Shown: positions 54,613 to 60,429 of the stretch, piece after piece
How the letters are laid out: every line of letters starts with the position of its first letter
Numbering within the stretch: the first letter of the stretch is position 1
Source: Halorarum halophilum
GTDB lineage: Archaea; Halobacteriota; Halobacteria; Halobacteriales; Haloferacaceae
DNA length: 64,000 bases
Direction: 5' to 3'
NCBI RefSeq assembly: GCF_013401515.1
Contig: NZ_CP058532.1
Location: 62,001-126,000 of the forward strand
The notes under the pieces: generated by a model
Database searches by the model: none
What the model was told of the DNA's origin: nothing
What the model saw: only the letters and a program-made list of their open reading frames with translations
Translations under genes and position numbers: made by a program

Positions 54613-54688
54613 AACTTATTTACTCTCACCCTGCTTACTAATAGGTACCACTCAGCGTGGAACCTGGGTGATGTGGAACGGAGTTCCT
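54613..54688 (+). promoter_or_regulatory. Promoter with structured leader
   Basis: AACTTATTTAC (54613-54623) is the TATA box. A hairpin formed by GGT-CCAC and GTGG-ACC (54644-54664, bulged A on each side) lies near the mRNA start. GGAACGGAG at 54675-54683 precedes ATG 54689. Confidence 0.55.
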
Positions 54689-55822
54689 ATGGAGAGAGAA
54701 GGACCAGATACGTACGACGAGCCCGGTCACGACCGGGCAACAGGTATCGACGATCCGGTGACTGACGCCGAGTATGGCGATCAGGGTTACCGGCCGGAAG
54801 ACGACATCGACCCGAGCGAGGGCGACCCGTTCGAGTACTCAATGGAGGATGAGTACGCGGTCGACGCCGATGAGTTCGGTCCCGGAAACGAGAACTACGG
54901 AACGTACTGTGCCGACGATCACGAGCACGCGGCTCGCCAGGCGCAGGACGAGCACCCGGACGAGGACCTGAGTAGCGTGTACGTCACGCACGTCGAGACG
55001 GGTGAGGCCAAGCGCGTCGAGCTCGGCTCGTCTGATGAGGATGACGGAATGTTGGGTGACGAGTTCGTCGAGAACCTCGAGCAGAACGCAGAAGACCCGC
55101 TTCTGGAGCTCCTCGACGAGGCACCCGAGTCGAACGTGACGCTGACCACGTGCGAGGCGTACATGGAGGCGCACGACGACCAGTGGACGCTCCTCTCGGT
55201 CACGGACGAGGGTGATAGCCTGTTCTACCTGCGCGACACCGAGCAGGCGTTCAGCAACGTGCTCAACGCCGCCCGCGCGCTCGCCGAGTACAACCAGTAC
55301 CCGAAGGAGCGCGTCGGGATCGTGACCGTCACGCTCGCTGTCCCGTACCTTCAGGCGCGGAACGACGAGCGAGAAGACGAAGAGTCGATCGTCCGAAGCA
55401 CGGTGATCGATCAGCTCGACGGAGGCGTTCACCCGTCGATCGTCACTGATTTCAGCATCGTCGAACGCGTCGACGGGGTTGAGTTCGATGCGGAGGATAT
55501 CGAGGGAAACTCGTTCGACGTCCGGACCGCCCTCGACGCGATCCACCGATCCCCGGAGCCGTCTGGTGCGGGTGGGGATGGGCCTTCGCTGGCCCCTGAG
55601 CCCCAGGACTCGGTCCCGGACATGCTCGACATCGTCACCTGGCATGATGGCTCCAGCGCCCGCAAGGGTGAGGTCGTCTCGATCGATCTCGACGGAGGTG
55701 AGCCCACCGTCATGGTCGACGACTACTACACGAAGGCCAGTGACAGGGTGCTGGTCAGCGACATCGAAGACATCGAAACGCCAGAGTACAAAGAGACGCC
55801 CGACCACGAGGTGTTCAACTGA
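54689..55822 (+). CDS. Large acidic hypothetical protein
   Basis: 377 residues from ATG 54689, which has a GGAACGGAG ribosome site. The first ~110 residues are strongly acidic. A globular middle (NVTLTTCEAYMEAHDDQWTL, SLFYLRDTEQAFSNVLNAAR) and a C-terminal small beta domain (IVTWHDGSSARKGEVVSIDL) follow. First of five coupled genes. No family recognised. Confidence 0.7.
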   Translation: MEREGPDTYDEPGHDRATGIDDPVTDAEYGDQGYRPEDDIDPSEGDPFEYSMEDEYAVDADEFGPGNENYGTYCADDHEHAARQAQDEHPDEDLSSVYVTHVETGEAKRVELGSSDEDDGMLGDEFVENLEQNAEDPLLELLDEAPESNVTLTTCEAYMEAHDDQWTLLSVTDEGDSLFYLRDTEQAFSNVLNAARALAEYNQYPKERVGIVTVTLAVPYLQARNDEREDEESIVRSTVIDQLDGGVHPSIVTDFSIVERVDGVEFDAEDIEGNSFDVRTALDAIHRSPEPSGAGGDGPSLAPEPQDSVPDMLDIVTWHDGSSARKGEVVSIDLDGGEPTVMVDDYYTKASDRVLVSDIEDIETPEYKETPDHEVFN

Positions 55823-56202
55823 TGGGGTTGCTCGTTCGGCTCTGGCACTCGGTGACGGGCTCTTCGGGGTCTGACTCCCACTCCTCGAAGGCTGACCAGC
55901 AGAGCTCGGAGCCCGAGACGGACTCCCCGCCGGAACCAACGATGGTCAGGACGCCCGACGTGGGCGATATCGTCACTGGTGAGACGGAACAGGGACAGGT
56001 CGAGGCGATCGTCGAGCGGATCGACTACCCCGACGCGGGCGCTCCGATCGTCTACATCGACGAATACCCGTACGCACTCCCGCTCGACAACTTCACCAGT
56101 GTTCACACGCCGGGCGAGAAGACCCTCCCCGAGCATGCTGTGTTCGGAACTGACCCACCGGAGCACCCGGTGTTCGAACCCGACGATGAGGTACCGGCAT
56201 GA
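55822..56202 (+). CDS. Hypothetical acidic protein
   Basis: 126 residues. It has a short hydrophobic start (MGLLVRLWHSVTG), a serine/glutamate-rich linker that includes a copy of the TGACTCCCACTCC motif (SDSHSSKAD), and a beta-rich end (GAPIVYIDEYPYALPLDNFT). Function unknown. Confidence 0.65.
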   Translation: MGLLVRLWHSVTGSSGSDSHSSKADQQSSEPETDSPPEPTMVRTPDVGDIVTGETEQGQVEAIVERIDYPDAGAPIVYIDEYPYALPLDNFTSVHTPGEKTLPEHAVFGTDPPEHPVFEPDDEVPA

Positions 56203-56525
56203 GCAACGTCATCCAGCGAGTCGAGCGTCGGGAGGTCGACGACTGGGGGTTCATCGTTGGCTTCAGCCACGCGTTGTACGGGGCGCTCACGCCCGACGGG
56301 AAGATTATCGCCTTCATCGGGTGGTGGCAATCCACGTATGCGACGCAGGCGCACTTGGCGACTGTTCGTGGAATCGCGGATGAGGAATACCGAGGGCGAC
56401 CGCAACTCGACGGTGACACGGTCGTCGTCAACACGGCCTCGAGCCAGGTTCCAGAAGTGCTCCCGCCGTCCATGTACGAGTTCGCAACTCACGAGACAGC
56501 CGCGGCTCACGGGGTGGTGGCATAA
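56199..56525 (+). CDS. Hypothetical protein
   Basis: 108 residues. WGFIVGFSHALYGALTPDGK followed by IIAFIGWWQSTYATQAHLAT: hydrophobic strands rather than clear membrane spans. Overlaps both neighbours. Function unknown. Confidence 0.65.
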   Translation: MSNVIQRVERREVDDWGFIVGFSHALYGALTPDGKIIAFIGWWQSTYATQAHLATVRGIADEEYRGRPQLDGDTVVVNTASSQVPEVLPPSMYEFATHETAAAHGVVA

Positions 56526-56845
56526 TGGGGTCTGTCGAGTTCGGTGAAGTCGAGTCGGTCAACGACGCCGCAGACAAGCAACCCGACGACACGGTCGACC
56601 ACGTCCCTGACAACATGGCGCCGCACTTCGCTGGCGCGTACAAGAAGGGCGCACTGGCTCGCCGTGCTGGAGAGAGTAAGACGGCGAACCCGTACGACGC
56701 CCGGTACAACCCGAACTCGTGTATGGGCGGAGAGTGGGGTCACGTCTGGTCGAACGCCTGGCGACTCGGCTACAAGAACGAGAGCCGGAAGGAGGACGGC
56801 GACCGACTGATCGGCTACAACAAAGCATGGAAGATGGGGCGCTGA
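56525..56845 (+). CDS. Hypothetical protein
   Basis: 106 residues. An acidic start is followed by a basic aromatic end (HFAGAYKKGALARRAGESKT, WSNAWRLGYKNESRKEDGDR), an unusual charge split. TGATG coupling to the next gene. Function unknown. Confidence 0.65.
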   Translation: MGSVEFGEVESVNDAADKQPDDTVDHVPDNMAPHFAGAYKKGALARRAGESKTANPYDARYNPNSCMGGEWGHVWSNAWRLGYKNESRKEDGDRLIGYNKAWKMGR

Positions 56846-57048
56846 TGGCGTCGGCTGATTCGGTCCCTGACTCCCACCCTCCGGAGGCCGACACCGAGGA
56901 TTCGGAGGCCGTGCCGGACGAGCTCAAGTGCTACAACTTCGACGCGTGCGGAAACGCGACTCCAGGCCCGTCTAACGGGTCGTGTGACGAGTGTATCGAC
57001 GAGGCTCGCACCCGTGGACGGGGTCACGAGCTGGGATCGGACGAGTAA
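56845..57048 (+). CDS. Small zinc-binding protein
   Basis: 67 residues from ATG 56845, with 56827 as an alternative. DSHPPEAD near the start is encoded by a TGACTCCCACCCT motif copy. CYNFDACGNATPGPSNGSCD then EC offers four cysteines for zinc. Last gene of the unit. Confidence 0.6.
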   Translation: MASADSVPDSHPPEADTEDSEAVPDELKCYNFDACGNATPGPSNGSCDECIDEARTRGRGHELGSDE

Positions 57049-57189
57049 CCATGACACACATTGAACAGCGGCCCTCACCGCCGGGGCGGGGTGCAACAGC
57101 CACGCGAACTGAATCGACTGAACTGTGCTGGTCGCTCACGCGATCGGCCCGAACTGAATCGAATCCCTGTACCAAGGTGAAAAACACAT

Positions 57190-57642
57190 ATGGCGCAACA
57201 CACTCGCCCGTATCCCTACGTAGAGTCTCGCCGGAACAAACAGCTCATGGCCCTGCACGAGAAGGGGCCGCTACTCGGAGACGAGCTCCCGAACGGCGCA
57301 CGATTTACCCCGCAGGCCCGCCGGTACGTCGGTGGACTGCACCCGCCCTGGGGTCGGGGCCAGTCGGTATGGTACCTCTGGGGCGACGAGCGAGCCGCAA
57401 TGAAGCGGTTCGTTCAACAGTACGAAGACGAGATACGGGAGACAATGGATGCGAAGAACAACGCGCTATCGACGCGGCTCGACGACGCGCTCTGGCGGAT
57501 GCTCTGCGAAGAGTTCTTCTGGCTGGTATCGACCGAAGACGAGCGAACGGAGATAGCGAAGCAACAACGAAAGACCAGATCCAAGCAGATCCAGGACGAG
57601 ATCGACGCGGAAGCCGACGAGGTGGAGGAAGTCGATGTCTGA
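57190..57642 (+). CDS. Hypothetical protein
   Basis: 150 residues. A basic aromatic N-terminal half (ARRYVGGLHPPWGRGQSVWY) and a long charged helix at the end (EIAKQQRKTRSKQIQDEIDA). The 140-base gap before it contains a GAACTGAATCGA direct repeat. Function unknown. Confidence 0.65.
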   Translation: MAQHTRPYPYVESRRNKQLMALHEKGPLLGDELPNGARFTPQARRYVGGLHPPWGRGQSVWYLWGDERAAMKRFVQQYEDEIRETMDAKNNALSTRLDDALWRMLCEEFFWLVSTEDERTEIAKQQRKTRSKQIQDEIDAEADEVEEVDV

Positions 57643-58063
57643 CGACGATGCGGAGGTCGAGTTCGACGACTCGCTCGACCCTGGGAACCGAACGGTGTAC
57701 TTCGAACGAAGTCAAGACGACGAGAAGGAGTACCCGGACACGTACCGGAAGGCATCCGTCACGGAGTTGGCATCGGGACGGGAAGTACTCAGAGTCGGTC
57801 TCACTGCGCGGCAACTCCAGGGATGGGCCGATACGCTCGGGGCAAAGCTCTCGGATGATCGGCGTCGGGTCGGTGAGGATCTTGCGACGGTCGACGAGGT
57901 GTACGTGCTGTACCTCACGCGTGATGGTGCACACGTCGAATCGAAGGGTGTCGCGTTCACGTTCAACGCGGCGAAGAAGGCGCAAGCCCGCCTGAGAGAC
58001 GACCTGGAGATGCCGTGGTCTGAGGAGATCGAGATCGAGACGATCCCGTTCTTCACTGACTGA
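57635..58063 (+). CDS. Hypothetical protein
   Basis: 142 residues. Alternating strands and helices (GREVLRVGLTARQLQGWADT, VDEVYVLYLTRDGAHVESKG, VAFTFNAAKKAQARLRDDLE). Coupled to the gene before. Function unknown. Confidence 0.65.
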   Translation: MSDDDAEVEFDDSLDPGNRTVYFERSQDDEKEYPDTYRKASVTELASGREVLRVGLTARQLQGWADTLGAKLSDDRRRVGEDLATVDEVYVLYLTRDGAHVESKGVAFTFNAAKKAQARLRDDLEMPWSEEIEIETIPFFTD

Positions 58064-58190
58064 CCACGGTGCCCGACCTTGCAGTAGATCAGTCAGCATA
58101 CTAATCAATTGTGATTCATTCTAAATACGGGTGACACCTACCCTGTATCTATATGTCTGTATAGTGTAATCGACGGGTGACCGACACCTA

Positions 58191-58862
58191 ATGACATTAA
58201 TTGCCGAATTTACGATGACGACGCCGTTGCTCCGAGAGGCGGGACAAATGTCATCAGGGACGCGTGTGACGTTCGAGGACTTCGCGATCAATACGAACTC
58301 GGTCGGGGATGCGCGTGAAACGGTGATATTCTGGGGAGAAGGGGAGAATCTCAACAGCTTCGAAGAGGGGCTCCGCTCGAACGGGTACATCGAAAGTTAC
58401 GAGATCCTCGCTGATGTGCCACCCGACCATCGACTGTATCGAGTGACGTTCACGCCGGAAGCGATGTGTCTCTCATCGTATGCGCTCGTCATGAAGCACA
58501 ATCTCGTCTTTACCGATGTTCACGGAGAGAACGGGACGATCCACGCCAGGGCACGTGTGCATGACCGCGATCGACTCAAGGGATTTCTCGCAGATATGGG
58601 CGACATCCCCGAGCTCACGATCGAAGTAGATGGGCTCTACGACGAAGTAGCAAACGCGGACACGTACACGAGTGGCCGGTTCAAGATCTCACCTGCACAG
58701 CGGAAGGCGTTGGAACTCGCCCTCGATACCGGGTACTTCGAAGAGCCTCGAGAGACGACGCTCGAGGAGCTCGGAGATGAGCTGGGCGTCTCCGAAGGGG
58801 CGGTGGGTGGTCGCATTCGTCGTGGAGTACGGGCGCTCGTCGAGTATTATCTAAAACAGTAA
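58191..58862 (+). CDS. Bacterio-opsin-activator-type (HTH-10) transcription regulator
   Basis: 223 residues. The last ~55 residues form the HTH-10 domain typical of haloarchaea: ISPAQRKALELALDTGYFEE, then TTLEELGDELGVSEGAVGGR and IRRGVRALVEYYL. The N-terminal ~150 residues match the sensory part usual in this family. It is monocistronic, with TATA-like boxes at 58146-58166. Such genes are abundant in host chromosomes, so acquisition from a host is likely. It may switch viral or host transcription. Confidence 0.88.
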   Translation: MTLIAEFTMTTPLLREAGQMSSGTRVTFEDFAINTNSVGDARETVIFWGEGENLNSFEEGLRSNGYIESYEILADVPPDHRLYRVTFTPEAMCLSSYALVMKHNLVFTDVHGENGTIHARARVHDRDRLKGFLADMGDIPELTIEVDGLYDEVANADTYTSGRFKISPAQRKALELALDTGYFEEPRETTLEELGDELGVSEGAVGGRIRRGVRALVEYYLKQ

Positions 58863-59177
58863 TTGGGCCGATACGGTATTTAAAAGCTCTAACAGTAGAG
58901 GCCCAGGTTTAGTGTCTCACTGAGAGTGTGTTTACTCGGAAACGTGTCTCTGCACCAGAGCGTCCGGTTTGGTGTGAGGTCGGGGTAGAGATATCCCTCG
59001 GCGTGTATGTCCAGAATTTCTATGGGACATCGAAAATCACGAAGACGGTAGTGTGAATTTCAATATAAGACTTCATACATATCCGAAGGTTTAACTTCTA
59101 TTCGCGTATAGGTACCACTACCCCTTCAGATAGGGGTCGTTGCCCTACCCAGGCAACAGCTACCCACACCTCCCCAG
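58863..59177. other. Intergenic region with structured leader
   Basis: About 315 bases. Apart from AT-rich boxes (GGTATTTAAAAGC near 58874, GGTTTAACTTC near 59089), it holds two hairpins before the next gene, CCCCT/AGGGG (59121-59136) and GTTGCC/GGCAAC (59139-59157), then CAGCTACCCA (59157-59166). Confidence 0.5.
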
Positions 59178-59555
59178 ATGTCGACCGCCCCCGATGCACG
59201 ACCGGTGTCACCGGTCCGTGCAGAGACGAAACCGCTGGTCCGCCCCACCGCCATCGCTGGCGATAGTGAGTACGTGGTCCAGTTCGAGATCGATCGTTCG
59301 GTTAGCTCGCACTCAGCGATTCAGGAGCGAGCTCGAACGATCTGGTCATCCCCTGAGGCGCTTCGCAACGACAGGTTCAGCGAGCGCCTCATCGCGTCCG
59401 AGTCGGGAGTAATCGATGGGATTTGTGGTGGCGTCCTCCGGCACTCGCCCGAGCAGACGCTGTGGTGCGATAAGTACCGCGGTGTCCACCTCCTCGCAGG
59501 AGCATGGGCTGGATACGTCGAGGGATGCCAGCGTCACCACATCGAAGAACCATGA
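59178..59555 (+). CDS. Hypothetical protein
   Basis: 125 residues. YVVQFEIDRSVSSHSAIQER and a later aromatic stretch (LWCDKYRGVHLLAGAWAGYV). First gene of a unit with the DUF1599-like gene. Function unknown. Confidence 0.65.
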   Translation: MSTAPDARPVSPVRAETKPLVRPTAIAGDSEYVVQFEIDRSVSSHSAIQERARTIWSSPEALRNDRFSERLIASESGVIDGICGGVLRHSPEQTLWCDKYRGVHLLAGAWAGYVEGCQRHHIEEP

Positions 59556-59995
59556 ACACCGAACCCAACGACATACTCGAAGAACAGAAGGAGATGTTCA
59601 CCGCCAAGAACGACGACTACCGCGACACCTGGATCGTGTCGGGGATGGCGCTCTCGGCGCTGCACAGCGAGCCGGTCACGCTCGAAACAGACATCGACCA
59701 CATCGTGAACGGGAACGTTCACCGCCTGCTCGACAAGATCCTCCGCGGCTACAGCACCGCGGTCATCAACGACGACGTGAACTTCGAAGCGGCCGTGGAC
59801 TCGTTCCGCGACGCGGCCACCTACGCGGCGATGATCGCGTCCGCGCTCGAAGGAGAACCGACGACTCGCCTCCAGACCGCCTACGACAACGCGCTGGGAG
59901 AAACGCCCGGCGTCCGCGAAGAGACGGTCAAGATCACGGCGCACGACGAAGCGTCGACCAATGGAACGGCATCGGACACGGAGGCGGAACAATGA
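59552..59995 (+). CDS. DUF1599-like nucleotide-metabolism protein
   Basis: 147 residues from ATG 59552 (ATGA overlap). EMFTAKNDDYRDTWIVSGMA followed by a helix with VHRLLDKILRG resembles the KNxDYGxxW...R.DK pattern of DUF1599, a helical MazG-related domain often found near nucleotide-modification genes in phages. The tail is acidic and disordered. It lies upstream of nrdJ. Role in base modification or dNTP control is inference. Confidence 0.6.
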   Translation: MNTEPNDILEEQKEMFTAKNDDYRDTWIVSGMALSALHSEPVTLETDIDHIVNGNVHRLLDKILRGYSTAVINDDVNFEAAVDSFRDAATYAAMIASALEGEPTTRLQTAYDNALGETPGVREETVKITAHDEASTNGTASDTEAEQ

Positions 59996-60333
59996 GCTGG
60001 GAGACCGCGTTCGACGACCGCTACCAGGAGATGGCCTGGGTCGTCGCCGACCAGCAGGAGATGCTCCCCGAGTACACCGGCCAGAACGACTACCAGCTCC
60101 AGCTCGACGCGATCCGGGCGGGGACGCTCGACCTGTCGGCTGCGATCCGCGGCGTCGGTCGCCACGACGAGGACGCGCTCGGGACGGAACTCGCCCGCCT
60201 GCTCGTCGCCGTCCACCAGCTCTCGGTCTCCCTCGATGTCAGCCCGTGGGAGTACTACCGAGATGAGCAGAAAAACAACATGAACAAAACGGGCGTAACG
60301 GCCGCCAGCGGGTCTCTCGGCAACGACCAGTAA
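59992..60333 (+). CDS. Helical hypothetical protein, possibly MazG-like
   Basis: 113 residues. Helices GRHDEDALGTELARLLVAVH and then QLSVSLDVSPWEYYRDEQKN recall small all-alpha nucleotide hydrolases, but the metal-binding ExxE pattern is not clear. Coupled to the DUF1599-like gene. Confidence 0.6.
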   Translation: MSWETAFDDRYQEMAWVVADQQEMLPEYTGQNDYQLQLDAIRAGTLDLSAAIRGVGRHDEDALGTELARLLVAVHQLSVSLDVSPWEYYRDEQKNNMNKTGVTAASGSLGNDQ

Positions 60334-60360
60334 AACCGCAAGCAGGCGGCTACGTATAGA

Positions 60361-60429
60361 CTTATAACCCTTCGTCGATTACTCACAAGGTACCCACTCC
60401 TGGAACGGAGTGTATCAGATTAGCCGAAT
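60361..60429 (+). promoter_or_regulatory. Promoter with hairpin leader of nrdJ
   Basis: CTTATAACCC (60361-60370) as TATA box. A perfect hairpin CACTCC-TGGAAC-GGAGTG (60395-60412) begins about 34 bases later. It contains GGAACGGAG, the ribosome-site block of other leaders, so the stem could hide it. Confidence 0.6.
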
